Shown here: in pieces, positions 17,528-26,814 of the stretch
Numbering within the stretch: the stretch's first letter is position 1
Layout: the number at the start of each line of letters is the position of its first letter
NCBI RefSeq assembly: GCF_009193295.2
Contig: NZ_CP059973.1
Coordinates: 1,922,001 to 1,986,000 of the forward strand
Direction: 5' to 3'
Origin: Bacteroides luhongzhouii
GTDB lineage: Bacteria; Bacteroidota; Bacteroidia; Bacteroidales; Bacteroidaceae
Length of the DNA: 64,000 nucleotides
The notes under the pieces: model-generated
Seen by the model: only the letters and a program-made list of their open reading frames with translations
The model's database searches: none
Told to the model about the DNA's origin: nothing
Made by a program: the position numbers and the translations under genes

Positions 17528-20065
17528 TTATCTATTATCTCTCTTGCTTTTCGATTCATTCATAAACAGATAAGATTTCTTGTAGCCTCCGTAGTCTACA
17601 ACCAACTTTTCCAGCACGATGCCCGGATCAAGAGGTTTGAAAGTGATTGTATGCATACCGTCCGATGTATTCGGTACATTCAGTTTGACCTTTTTCTCAA
17701 CGATGCGTCGTGCGACTGTCGGATAGTATATGCTGTATACATTTTCAGGAAGCTCATTCAGATTATGATTGAAATTGATTATCTGATTCTTTCCTCCTTC
17801 GAATCCGATACTGTACTCATGCCCTTTCCGGTCGTGGAAAGCAAGAGTGGATTTCACTATCACGTGAACAGTCACTTTGTCGACTCCTTTGGGCAACTTT
17901 ATCTTGTAGGAGATAGAAGCTCCGTCAGTAGGTTGTGTGTAAGGCATCAAAGCCATGCCACTAGGGGTACGCCCCATATAGGGAATCACTGTCCATTCCG
18001 TACCAGGCGCTGCTTTAGCGCTGTAGTAATGTTCGGCTTCTATGGCTATATATCCGTCTTGTCCGGTGAATACGTATCCACCGACAGCCTTTTCCGGATG
18101 CTCGATTCGGTAGATTTTAGGCAGTGTATCAGCAGGGAAATTATCATTCCATGAGGTATAACCGATATGTTTCTGAATCATCATGTTCTTCCATTTGCCG
18201 CCGGACATAACGTTGTTATAATCGTCACTCAACGCTTTATCCCGTGCAAAAGCCTGTTCCACTTTATCTGCCCATTCATTAGCTTGCGGATTGTTTTCTT
18301 TATACAATTTATGGTTCATGGCTTGTGCATAATACATCTCGTACAGGTTTGCCATTGCTTGAACAGGGAAGAGGATTAATTGCTTGTAGGCATCTTTATA
18401 TTCCGGTTTCAGTGATATGTATTGTCTTAAAGCTTCCGCTTCCAGTTTCAGATATTCATCAGATACTTGTTTCCATTCGCCAGTTTCCAGGTTATAAGTA
18501 TTCCGGTCGAGCATTTCTCCTGTCACGCGGCCGTTGTATTTGCTGTACAGGTTTAAGATTCGCATAGCTTCATCCGCCTGATCTTCGCCAAACTGTTGTG
18601 CGCAGAAACGGCGGGGATGATCCAGCAAGTTGGAGACGTTGAATTGCTTGGGATTCCATGCCATATCCATGAAAAGCGTGATCGGATATTCCATTGGTTT
18701 CAAATCGCCTACATTCAGTATCCACAGCTTTTCTACTCCGTAATCGTATGTGAGTTGAAGTTGCTCCCACATATTTTGTATAGGTGTTACGTTCAGCCAT
18801 TTGGAGTTTCTCGGAGCACCTACGTAGTCTACATGGTAATACATGCCCCAACCGCCCGGATGCTTACGTTCTTTGGCATTTGGCAGGCGGCATACATTGC
18901 CCCAATTATCATCACACAATAGCATGATAACATCATCGGGCACACGCATACCTTTATCGTAATAATCCAATACTTCTTTATACAACGCCCATACTTGCGG
19001 AGTCTCTTTGGCCGGACGTTTGGTGACTTCCTCAATAATCTTACGCTGGTTTTTAACTACATTTTCCAGAAGTTTCACATTGGTGCTTTCGCTCATGGCA
19101 GCATCTCCGTCTCCGCGCATACCGATGGTTACGATATCTTCTGTGCCCTGCATCCGTTCGATGCCTTCACGGAAAAATTGGTCGATTACTTTTTGGTTGG
19201 TCGTATAATCCCATGCTCCATACTCTTTGCGTTTGCGTGACCATTCTTGATGATTGCGTGCCATCGGTTCATGGTGGGACGTGCCGATAATGACTCCCAT
19301 TTCACTTGCTGTTTTACTATTCTGCGGGTCGTCAGCATAGAAAGCCCAGCTCCACATGGCCGGCCAAAGGAAATTACCTTTCAGGCGTAGTATCAGTTCA
19401 CACACCTGTGCATAAAAACGATGGTCGCCATAGTTGGTGCTGTAAGTGTGTTTTACCCATCGGGTAAGACACGGTGCTTCATCATTCAGAAAGATACCGC
19501 GATAGGTTACGGCCGGCTCTCCGTCCGAGTATTGTCCGGGTTTAATATATACATTTGCTTGTTTCATGACAGGAACATCTGCCCACCAATGCCAGGGAGA
19601 TACTCCCATCTGTTCAGAAAGCTCGTAGATACCATAAATAGTGCCACGTCTGTCGCTGCCGATGATAACTACCGCTTCATCTATTCCCTCACAAGGATGG
19701 GCGATGACTTGCAGGATGTATTTTTCATTTTTTCCATCCAATTCCTTTTTGTCTATTTTTCCTGCTGACACCAGCTTCTTTGTAAAAGGAGTGCCATAAG
19801 TACCTGCAATGATACACCGTTTCGAACTTGTGCTTGTGATGAGTTCGGGCTTTTGTCCGCATACTTGCAGTATGTCTTGTTGAAGATTGCCGGCAGCAAT
19901 CATTACTCCTTTGTCTTCGGAAGAATCTACATATATCGGACAAGGAACTCCTTTGGATATCAACGGAAAATGATTACCGGTCGGTGTGAATACTACGAAT
20001 TGTTCAGCGGCAAATGCCGCTATACTCACAACAGAGAGGTAGAAGAACAGAAATAATTTTTTCAT
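17528..20065 (-). CDS. GH115 family alpha-glucuronidase
   Basis: Exo-acting enzyme of family GH115, which removes (4-O-methyl-)glucuronic acid from internal or terminal xylose of glucuronoxylans; some members act on arabinogalactan. 845 residues from ATG 20065, chosen for its signal peptide (MKKLFLFFYLSVVSIAAFA). Conserved GH115 blocks: IYELSEQMGVSPWHWWADVP (143-164), RGIFLNDEAP (189-198), NFLWPAMWSW (231-240), GTSHHEPMARN (261-271), MRGDGD (316-321), LLCDDNWGN and WILNVGDLKPMEYP. A C-terminal beta-rich domain begins near 650 (GYIAIEAEHYYSA). Full length. It lies 22 bp downstream of the esterase gene and is co-transcribed with it. Confidence 0.94.
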   Translation of the reverse strand: MKKLFLFFYLSVVSIAAFAAEQFVVFTPTGNHFPLISKGVPCPIYVDSSEDKGVMIAAGNLQQDILQVCGQKPELITSTSSKRCIIAGTYGTPFTKKLVSAGKIDKKELDGKNEKYILQVIAHPCEGIDEAVVIIGSDRRGTIYGIYELSEQMGVSPWHWWADVPVMKQANVYIKPGQYSDGEPAVTYRGIFLNDEAPCLTRWVKHTYSTNYGDHRFYAQVCELILRLKGNFLWPAMWSWAFYADDPQNSKTASEMGVIIGTSHHEPMARNHQEWSRKRKEYGAWDYTTNQKVIDQFFREGIERMQGTEDIVTIGMRGDGDAAMSESTNVKLLENVVKNQRKIIEEVTKRPAKETPQVWALYKEVLDYYDKGMRVPDDVIMLLCDDNWGNVCRLPNAKERKHPGGWGMYYHVDYVGAPRNSKWLNVTPIQNMWEQLQLTYDYGVEKLWILNVGDLKPMEYPITLFMDMAWNPKQFNVSNLLDHPRRFCAQQFGEDQADEAMRILNLYSKYNGRVTGEMLDRNTYNLETGEWKQVSDEYLKLEAEALRQYISLKPEYKDAYKQLILFPVQAMANLYEMYYAQAMNHKLYKENNPQANEWADKVEQAFARDKALSDDYNNVMSGGKWKNMMIQKHIGYTSWNDNFPADTLPKIYRIEHPEKAVGGYVFTGQDGYIAIEAEHYYSAKAAPGTEWTVIPYMGRTPSGMALMPYTQPTDGASISYKIKLPKGVDKVTVHVIVKSTLAFHDRKGHEYSIGFEGGKNQIINFNHNLNELPENVYSIYYPTVARRIVEKKVKLNVPNTSDGMHTITFKPLDPGIVLEKLVVDYGGYKKSYLFMNESKSKRDNR

Positions 20066-20087
20066 GGTTTCAATATTTAATAGTTTG

Positions 20088-22058
20088 TTAATCATTTATC
20101 TTACGTTTCACTGTAACCGGATATTCTACTTTGTAGATGATTGGTAATTGAAAACTCGATGCGGGAAGTCCTTCTGTATTGTAGATGGAAGAGGGGGGAT
20201 TGTTTTCCCATGCATAGCGGATGCTTGACGGTATTCCTTTTCCGTTCCAGATGGCGATTACATGATCGCCTTCGGTATAGGCTTCTACAAATTTATATTT
20301 TCCATCATTGGCAGCAATGGCAATGCCTTCTAATGATTTAGCGTGTTTTAAAGTGCCCGTTCCTTGCTTGAAAAAGACAACGATCCGACCGTCTTCTTTC
20401 AGTTCGGCAACCTCTGCCATAGGACCTTCTGCTATGATATTCTTCTCACCGAAAGCTAGCTTATTCATTTGAAGCACACAACGGTGTGCCAAGTCTTTTT
20501 TGTTGAGCGGATGAATATCATTACTTTCACCTAAATCAATGGCAGTAGCCAGTCCGGCATTCTTTAACTGAAGACTTGCTTTACGTTGTGCTTCACGCAC
20601 TTGTGCGTTGCCGCTTTCTACAGGCACCTTGCTTCTTTGTTGGTAATTCGCAAGTTGCACGATGACGAAAGGCAGGTTTTTATTGTTCCATTGGATACGC
20701 CAGTCGTTTACAAGATCAATCAGATGTTTTTCATAATGTTTGCTACCTTCAGGACCCGTATCTGACTCTCCTTGATACCAGATTACACCTCGTATTCCGT
20801 AGTTGCGTAACGGATGAATCATGCTATTGTATAGTCCGGTGGGTTCATTTTGGAATCCTGTAGTAGAGGGAATACGCTTCATTATACAGCCTGTTTTATA
20901 CTGCCACATAGCGGTCAGCGGAATTGTTTGCCCGGCTATTTCCAATTGGTAAGGCTTCCCTTTTACAAATTCCGGTCGGCCGGCACTGCTGACAAGACGG
21001 ATGACAATCTCGTTTTCACCGGCACGGAGTAAGTCTGTCGGGACCTGATAGATACGCGGTGGATATTGATAACTTGTTCTTCCTATACAGATACCGTTTA
21101 TATAAGTAGCATCCGAGTCTTTTAGTGTTCCCACGCGTAAAACAGCTTGTTGTCCGGCTAATGATTCGGGTATGTTAATTCGCTGGCGGAAGTAATGTAC
21201 TCCATTGATAGGAGCGTTCCAACTACCTCCCCAGTTCGAGTTGAATACATCCACTTCTTCCCAATCTGAAGCATCGAAGTTTTTATGCGTCCATTTTTCT
21301 TTGTTTCCAAGATCATTGGACGATTGCTGTCGATGCCATTGATTCACTTGTTCTTTTTGGGCGTTCTTCACAGAATCCGGATAATCGGGATTGATGTACT
21401 GTGGGGATTGGAGCTTTTCCCGGAATCTGGCATATTTCTCGAGTGACTGGCGGGTAGACCATGATGCTATGTTTGTCCCTCCCCAGCTACTATTGATAAT
21501 GCCAATTGCAACTCCTTTCTCTGCCTGCATTTCTTTTGCGAAGAAATAACATAGGGCTGCGAAGTCCAATGCATTCTCCCGGGTACAGATTTTCCATTCA
21601 TTATTGCTATCTTGTTGAGGTTCGATAAAGTTGTAAGCATACGAAGTTTTGGTATAACGGATCAGATTATTTTCATACGATACGATTTCATCCTTGTATT
21701 TATCCATGACACGCTTTACGGTAAGTTCCATATTCGATTGTCCGCTGCATAGATACACGTCGCCGACGTATACATCTTGTATTATTTTCTGGTTGACTCT
21801 CAATTCGTAGGGACCTCCGGCCTTGTGCTTCTGCAGATTGACCGCCCATTCTCCTGTTTTAGAAGCCTGGGTTTTGTATTGCTTTCCGTTGAATTCGATA
21901 ACAACTGTTTCTTTGGGATCTGCAAAACCCCATAATGGGATAGGGGTGTCACGTTGTAAAACCATCCTGTCGGAAAAGATTCCGGGAAGTCTTACTTCTG
22001 CCTGCATACCTATTGTATATAACAGCAGGCTCAAAATGATGCAAATGTTCTTCTTCAT
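20088..22058 (-). CDS. SGNH-type carbohydrate acetylesterase (sialate O-acetylesterase-like)
   Basis: 656-residue exported esterase of the sialate-O-acetylesterase family. Signal peptide MKKNICIILSLLLYTIGMQA. N-terminal Ig-like domain with the family opening LPGIFSDRMVLQRD...PLWG. Split SGNH catalytic domain: nucleophile Ser108 in CSGQSNME, block VIWYQGESD, and the Asp514-x-His516 pair in NDIHPLNKKDLAHR. A jelly-roll domain (WNAPINGVHYFRQRINIP) is inserted between the halves. In plant-glycan PULs such proteins remove O-acetyl groups from xylan or pectin rather than sialic acid; pairing with GH115 favours an acetylated xylan-like substrate here. First gene of the two-gene operon. Confidence 0.9.
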   Translation of the reverse strand: MKKNICIILSLLLYTIGMQAEVRLPGIFSDRMVLQRDTPIPLWGFADPKETVVIEFNGKQYKTQASKTGEWAVNLQKHKAGGPYELRVNQKIIQDVYVGDVYLCSGQSNMELTVKRVMDKYKDEIVSYENNLIRYTKTSYAYNFIEPQQDSNNEWKICTRENALDFAALCYFFAKEMQAEKGVAIGIINSSWGGTNIASWSTRQSLEKYARFREKLQSPQYINPDYPDSVKNAQKEQVNQWHRQQSSNDLGNKEKWTHKNFDASDWEEVDVFNSNWGGSWNAPINGVHYFRQRINIPESLAGQQAVLRVGTLKDSDATYINGICIGRTSYQYPPRIYQVPTDLLRAGENEIVIRLVSSAGRPEFVKGKPYQLEIAGQTIPLTAMWQYKTGCIMKRIPSTTGFQNEPTGLYNSMIHPLRNYGIRGVIWYQGESDTGPEGSKHYEKHLIDLVNDWRIQWNNKNLPFVIVQLANYQQRSKVPVESGNAQVREAQRKASLQLKNAGLATAIDLGESNDIHPLNKKDLAHRCVLQMNKLAFGEKNIIAEGPMAEVAELKEDGRIVVFFKQGTGTLKHAKSLEGIAIAANDGKYKFVEAYTEGDHVIAIWNGKGIPSSIRYAWENNPPSSIYNTEGLPASSFQLPIIYKVEYPVTVKRKIND

Positions 22059-22141
22059 AAATAGTATATTGAATGAGATTATCTTCTTTGTGTCTTAAAT
22101 TCTAAGAATGATTTATTTTTCGTCTGTACTGTGACACGATG

Positions 22142-22149
22142 CAAAGATA
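22142..22149 (-). promoter_or_regulatory. -7 element of the esterase-GH115 operon
   Basis: Minus-strand TATCTTTG fits TAnnTTTG, 84 bp before the esterase ATG, implying a leader of about 75 nt. Confidence 0.6.
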
Positions 22150-22260
22150 GTTGGTATTGATAAGAACGGGCTTTGGGTATGTTTCAATTATTTATACTGT
22201 TGATACCAATCCGCTTTTTCTTGAAGTTTTTTTTTCTTCGGGGATAAAATGAAGAAGTGT

Positions 22261-22278
22261 GAACAAACCGGTTTGTTC
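22261..22278. promoter_or_regulatory. Perfect 18-bp palindrome GAACAAACCGGTTTGTTC
   Basis: A perfect dyad about 112 bp upstream of the -7 element of the esterase operon. A second dyad, TGATTTTG-TTT-CAAAATCA, lies at 22291-22309. Position and symmetry suit binding of a dimeric regulator, but a 3'-end structure for murQ is also possible. Confidence 0.5.
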
Positions 22279-22433
22279 AATAAATATTTTTGATTTTGTT
22301 TCAAAATCATTTTGTATTGTATCTATGAGGCTGTCGGATGAATAATAATGGTTGATGTGCCATATTCCGTATTAATAAGATTGGTATGTGATGCGTATAA
22401 TATAAGTTGGTTAAACAAGAGTAAGTAGAGATT

Positions 22434-23249
22434 TTAATGATCTTGAGAATATCGGTAAGAGTCAATCGCTTTTTTAACTGAACCGTGTAACAGCAACAAT
22501 TTTTGTGCATGGTCATGATCTAATCCCAGTTCCTCCATAATCATCCTGGTTCCTCTTTCTACCAGTTTATGATTACTAAGCTGCATGTTTACCATCTTAT
22601 TTCCTTTCACCCGTCCGAGTTGAATCATCACCGACGTACTGATCATGTTCAGAATCATTTTCTGTCCGGTGCCTGATTTCATTCTCGAACTTCCTGTGAC
22701 ATATTCCGGACCGACAATCATTTCGATGGCGACATCGGCTTCTGCCGCCATTGGAGAATCGGGATTACTGGTGATGCAACCTGTCAGGATACCATGCTTG
22801 CGGGCTTCTCGTAAGGCACCGATTACATAAGGAGTAGTTCCCGAAGCTGCAATGCCAATCACTGTATCTTTTTGATTGATATGATATTCCGTAAGTTCTT
22901 CCCATCCCCGGTTCATATGGTCCTCGGCACCTTCTACCGGATTGCGCAGGGCGGTATCCCCACCGGCTATCAATCCGATAATCCAGGTAGGGGGCATTCC
23001 GAATGTTGGAGGTATCTCTGAAGCGTCCAGCACTCCCAAGCGACCACTGGTACCTGCACCCATGTAAAAGATACGTCCACCCTGTTTCATGCGGGGCACA
23101 ATTTGGTTGACGAGCAGTTCGATTTGTGGAATGGCTTTTTGAACGGCTAGCGCCACCTTTTGGTCTTCCCGGTTAATGTCTTCTAATATTTCCCGTACGG
23201 ACTTCTTTTCCAGATTGTCGTAGAGCGACGGTTGTTCGGTTATCTGCAT
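22434..23249 (-). CDS. murQ: N-acetylmuramic acid 6-phosphate etherase
   Basis: Cleaves the lactyl ether of MurNAc-6-phosphate to GlcNAc-6-phosphate and D-lactate in the cytoplasm. 271 residues from ATG 23249 (MQITEQPSLYDNLEKKS); the longer upstream frame adds a non-conserved leader. SIS-domain signature YMGAGTSGRLGVLDASEIPP. Both catalytic acids aligned with the E. coli enzyme are visible: Glu78 (DASE) and Glu109 (GAED), 31 residues apart as in E. coli. C-terminal helices match (SSRMKSGTGQKMILNMIST). Last gene of the salvage operon, 31 bp after the kinase stop. Confidence 0.95.
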   Translation of the reverse strand: MQITEQPSLYDNLEKKSVREILEDINREDQKVALAVQKAIPQIELLVNQIVPRMKQGGRIFYMGAGTSGRLGVLDASEIPPTFGMPPTWIIGLIAGGDTALRNPVEGAEDHMNRGWEELTEYHINQKDTVIGIAASGTTPYVIGALREARKHGILTGCITSNPDSPMAAEADVAIEMIVGPEYVTGSSRMKSGTGQKMILNMISTSVMIQLGRVKGNKMVNMQLSNHKLVERGTRMIMEELGLDHDHAQKLLLLHGSVKKAIDSYRYSQDH

Positions 23250-23280
23250 ATTGATAATGGCAATTGAGTAAAAATACAAA

Positions 23281-24132
23281 TTACAATGGTTGAGATGAAG
23301 CGGTATGATATAAAATTAACCCCTCCATCGGACTTTGGAGAATCTTTCCGATTCTGACTCCTGTCTCTTGTGCAGCTTCTTGTAATATCTCCCTGTAGCA
23401 GTGAGCCACTGATCCGATAAAGTGTACAGGATACTGCGTGTAATCATATTGCATTACGTTTCTTCGGAAGAAAGCAATAAAACTGCCAAGCACTAATTGT
23501 CGTATCCCCGGCTCTTCCAGATGTTGCGCTATAAAAGGGGACAGACTTGCCAGAAAACGATTCGGGAAGGGCTGACGGTAAACCCGGTCGATGATTTCGG
23601 GAGCTGTCAGGTCGAATTGTTTTAGAAATGCTTCTTGGATGGCAGGAGAAAGTTGATTCTTCAGAATGTCTCCCACCAGTAATTTGCCAAGGACGGCTCC
23701 GCTTCCCTCGTCGCCCAAGATGAATCCAAGAGGGGAGATGTTGTTGACAATCTCTTCACCATTGTAGAAACAAGAATTGGAACCTGTGCCGAGGATGCAG
23801 GCAATCCCTGCTTCATGTCCGCATAGTCCGCGGGCAGCGGCAAGCATATCCGAGTTGGCTTTGATATTTCCGATGATGGGCAGGCTGTCGGCGATGGCCC
23901 GCCGGAGAACAGGAGCCCTTTCGGGAGTGCATCCTGCACCATAAAAAAAGACGGAGTTGATCGTTCCTTCCGGTAGTTGTGGCAGAAGGGAATGTGTCAG
24001 CTCTTGTTGAATCTCTTCTTCTGATTGGAAGAAGGGGTTAATTCCTTTTGTTCCAATTCGTTTGATTGGGGTGCCGTTGAAAACGATGCACCAGTCGGTT
24101 TTGGTAGAACCACTATCTGCAATGAGTATCAT
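23281..24132 (-). CDS. BadF-type sugar kinase, probable MurNAc kinase
   Basis: ATP-dependent kinase of the BadF/BadG N-acetylglucosamine-kinase superfamily, 283 residues from ATG 24132. ASKHA motifs: phosphate-1 DSGSTKTDW (6-14), catalytic Asp95 in NSDMLAAARG, phosphate-2/adenosine ILGTGSNSC (113-121) and GDEGSGAVLGK (140-150). It sits directly before murQ, after an AmpG-type permease. By analogy with the Tannerella forsythia murT-murK-murQ locus it probably phosphorylates MurNAc at O6 to make the MurQ substrate. GlcNAc is the alternative substrate. Confidence 0.85.
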   Translation of the reverse strand: MILIADSGSTKTDWCIVFNGTPIKRIGTKGINPFFQSEEEIQQELTHSLLPQLPEGTINSVFFYGAGCTPERAPVLRRAIADSLPIIGNIKANSDMLAAARGLCGHEAGIACILGTGSNSCFYNGEEIVNNISPLGFILGDEGSGAVLGKLLVGDILKNQLSPAIQEAFLKQFDLTAPEIIDRVYRQPFPNRFLASLSPFIAQHLEEPGIRQLVLGSFIAFFRRNVMQYDYTQYPVHFIGSVAHCYREILQEAAQETGVRIGKILQSPMEGLILYHTASSQPL

Positions 24133-24145
24133 ATCTTTGAGCTTT

Positions 24146-25429
24146 TTATTGTTTCTTTCCGAAAGCATCTTCCAGTCGGTTGCGAATCATTAATGAGGCG
24201 ACGATACCGGGTATGGTACAAATACAAACCCAGATAAAGAAATTTGTGTATCCGAGATGTTCTTGTATCCATCCTGCAGGCATCCCCGGAAGCATCATGC
24301 CCAGTGCCATAAATCCGGTTCCGATAGCATAGTGCGCCGTTTTGTGTTCACCTTCCGCAATATAAATCAGATATAGCATATAAGCGGTAAAGCCGAAACC
24401 ATACCCCAGCTGTTCGATAGCTACACAAATGGCTATAAATATAGGATTGTCCGGGGTGGCGGCAGCCATCCATACATATAATAGATCGGGAATGTTGATG
24501 GCTAATGCCATGGGTAATATCCATTTTTTGAATCCGTCGCGGGAAACGAGGAAACCACTGATGATTCCACCGAGTAACAAAGCTACGACGCCTATGGTAC
24601 CGTAGATCATTCCGACAGTTGCCGTAGATAAACCCAGTCCACCTTTATCGCTAGTGTCGAGCAGGAAAGGAGAAGCAATTTTGGCTAACTGTGATTCTCC
24701 CAACCGGTAGGTGAGGAGGAAAAAGAACATGAGACCCAGGTTTTTTTTCTGAAAGAATGTGACAAAGGTCAGGAGAAAATCTCCCAACAACTTACCCGGT
24801 GTGAGTCCGGGACGTTTAATATCCGAATCAGGATGGGGGAGGATAAGCCGATGATAGATAGTAAGAGCCAGAAATAATCCGGCGAGAAGGTAGAATGTAA
24901 TACTCCATGCCAAGGGAATATTGTTCTGTGATGTTTCCAGCCATCCTGCCAGCATGACTAGAATTCCCTGCCCGAAAATATTAGCAAGCCGATAAAACGT
25001 ATTTCGAATACCGACAAAGAAAGATTGTTCCTTATTATTGAGTCCGAGCATATAGAAACCGTCTGCTGCGATGTCATGCGTAGCGGAACTGAACGCCAAC
25101 AACCAGAAAAAGGCAAGAGTCAACTGTACATAATGAGCAGTCGGAATAAAGAAGGCTATTCCTGCAAATCCGGCAGCGATGAAACCTTGCATGGCAATAA
25201 TCCAGGCGCGTTTCGTTTTCACCAGGTCGACGAATGGACTCCATAGCGGTTTGATAGTCCAAGGAAGATAGAGCCAGGAAGTGTATAAGGCTATTTCCGT
25301 ATTGGATAATCCCAAACGTTTGTACATGATAACAGCAATTGTCATTACCGCTACATAGGGCAGCCCTTCTGCGAAGTAGAGGGTTGGTATCCAGCTCCAG
25401 GGATTTCTCTTTATAGTGGGTGTTGTCAT
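24146..25429 (-). CDS. AmpG-like MFS permease (muropeptide/sugar uptake)
   Basis: 427-residue inner-membrane protein with about 12 hydrophobic helices. The N-terminus PWSWIPTLYFAEGLPYVAVM and the segment YTSWLYLPWTIKPLWSPFVD are hallmarks of AmpG-type major facilitator proteins, which import anhydro-muropeptides or related sugars. The central cytoplasmic loop (HPDSDIKRPGLTPGKLL) is as expected. The gene ends 13 bp before the kinase start and begins 14 bp after the SpoIID-like gene. Context makes peptidoglycan fragments the likely substrate. Confidence 0.9.
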   Translation of the reverse strand: MTTPTIKRNPWSWIPTLYFAEGLPYVAVMTIAVIMYKRLGLSNTEIALYTSWLYLPWTIKPLWSPFVDLVKTKRAWIIAMQGFIAAGFAGIAFFIPTAHYVQLTLAFFWLLAFSSATHDIAADGFYMLGLNNKEQSFFVGIRNTFYRLANIFGQGILVMLAGWLETSQNNIPLAWSITFYLLAGLFLALTIYHRLILPHPDSDIKRPGLTPGKLLGDFLLTFVTFFQKKNLGLMFFFLLTYRLGESQLAKIASPFLLDTSDKGGLGLSTATVGMIYGTIGVVALLLGGIISGFLVSRDGFKKWILPMALAINIPDLLYVWMAAATPDNPIFIAICVAIEQLGYGFGFTAYMLYLIYIAEGEHKTAHYAIGTGFMALGMMLPGMPAGWIQEHLGYTNFFIWVCICTIPGIVASLMIRNRLEDAFGKKQ

Positions 25430-25443
25430 GGTATTATTCTTTT

Positions 25444-26814
25444 TTATTGATATTGTTTTTCGAGCGTACTGCCGGGGTAATAGTGAGACAGTATTTCTTC
25501 ATATTTGTAACCTTGCTCTCCCATTACGGCAGCACCAATCTGACAAAGTCCTACTCCATGTCCCCATCCGGCTCCGGTAAGGATGAATCGTGAAGGTATT
25601 TTATCCTCTTTATGTCCTTTTTCTTCATATTCCTTGTCTACTACGAAGGCGGAGCTATACAGATGGGAAGTAGATAGGGTACGACGTATTTCCAGTTCTT
25701 TTCCGATAATAAGCGTTCGCAAAGTTCCTACAATTTTCAATCGCACAAGACGTCCCGACGTTCCACGTTCTATAGGAATTAAATCCAGAATTTGCCCGAA
25801 ATCAATTCCCGAACGTTGATGAATCAGTGTTGAAAGTTCTTGTTGGGAATAGCTGACTTTCCAACGATAGAAGTCTGCCGTTTCCTGGTCATAGTTGTTT
25901 AATACCTGGCCTAGAATCTCTTTATCCTGCGTGTTGCAGAATGCGTCAGGTGAAGTACGGATCCATTTGTCAGCCTCTGTCTCTATTGTCAAATCGGGCA
26001 GTTGGTTTTCGACCTTACAATCCCGTTGACCGATGAGATAGGGGTGCTTTACGTTTTCCCAACAATTCTGGAACTCTTCAAAAGCTCCGCCGCAACATTT
26101 AGAGAAACGGGTGTCACAAATCGTTCCTGCATACATCAATACTTCACCCCGGGTAGCAATGACTGCCTCGATAGCTTGTGGTGTTGAGGCACGTGTAATT
26201 CCTTGATACCGTTGGCAGTGATCGTCTGCACATACGTCAAAGTTCTTGTGTGCTTCGTGGTCGTACCATTTGATAAATTGAGAATTGAGGATGGAGAATT
26301 GAGAATTGGCTACGCTATCCTTTTGTATAGACTTTCCTATTTTCTCGTTCTCCATTTCTTGGTTTCTACTCTCTGTCTTCCACTTATTCAACAGCCAGCT
26401 TCGGGAGATAACGGCATGTGCCTTTAGTAGTTCTAAAGAAGCAGTAGCACTCATTTCTGATGAAATCACACTGATGAGATATTCCTCGATGGAGATCACA
26501 TTGATAGCAGTGAGTTGCTCTTCTTCAATGATTATTTTTAGCTCTCCTTTGAACCTTTGACTTTCTTTACGTTCCCAATGAAAGTTGATGCCGATAGTAA
26601 CATCCTGCAGTTCGAAGAAAGAAGAAGTAGGCTGTTGAGGAGTGAAGGATAGTTTGTCATACTCTTTCCCCTGCCAACAGATTTTTCCTTTCTGATAGAC
26701 GGTTTGCTGTATTCCGGAGATTACTATTCCATCAGAAGATATAAAGCTTTCCGGAAAAGAGAACCTAATCTCTTTTCCGGAAAGAATTCCAACTGCGATA
26801 TGAGGTTCGGTCAT
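25444..26814 (-). CDS. SpoIID/LytB domain protein
   Basis: 456 residues, no signal peptide. The SpoIID domain is recognised by [33 protein letters not shown] and the C-terminal [19 protein letters not shown]. SpoIID of endospore formers is a peptidoglycan lytic transglycosylase; the first Glu of SSEMSA corresponds to its catalytic Glu. [16 protein letters not shown] segment ([13 protein letters not shown]) contains paired Cys. Between about residues 148 and 185 there is a low-complexity insertion ([11 protein letters not shown]) encoded by short direct repeats. The start overlaps the upstream gene's stop by 4 bp. Probably acts on imported peptidoglycan fragments; this is inference from context. 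Confidence 0.87.
   Translation of the reverse strand: MTEPHIAVGILSGKEIRFSFPESFISSDGIVISGIQQTVYQKGKICWQGKEYDKLSFTPQQPTSSFFELQDVTIGINFHWERKESQRFKGELKIIIEEEQLTAINVISIEEYLISVISSEMSATASLELLKAHAVISRSWLLNKWKTESRNQEMENEKIGKSIQKDSVANSQFSILNSQFIKWYDHEAHKNFDVCADDHCQRYQGITRASTPQAIEAVIATRGEVLMYAGTICDTRFSKCCGGAFEEFQNCWENVKHPYLIGQRDCKVENQLPDLTIETEADKWIRTSPDAFCNTQDKEILGQVLNNYDQETADFYRWKVSYSQQELSTLIHQRSGIDFGQILDLIPIERGTSGRLVRLKIVGTLRTLIIGKELEIRRTLSTSHLYSSAFVVDKEYEEKGHKEDKIPSRFILTGAGWGHGVGLCQIGAAVMGEQGYKYEEILSHYYPGSTLEKQYQ

Larger units (their letters stand above)
22059..22433. other. Regulatory intergenic region upstream of the esterase-GH115 operon
   Basis: 375 bp without a supported gene. It holds the operon promoter element at 22142-22149 and two palindromes (22261-22278 and 22291-22309). 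It also forms the 3' flank of murQ. Confidence 0.7.

Noticed and set aside
17519..18154. Long plus-strand reading frame across the end of GH115
   Set aside because: Antisense to a complete GH115 coding region with all family motifs; its own translation has no signal, domain or codon pattern of a gene.
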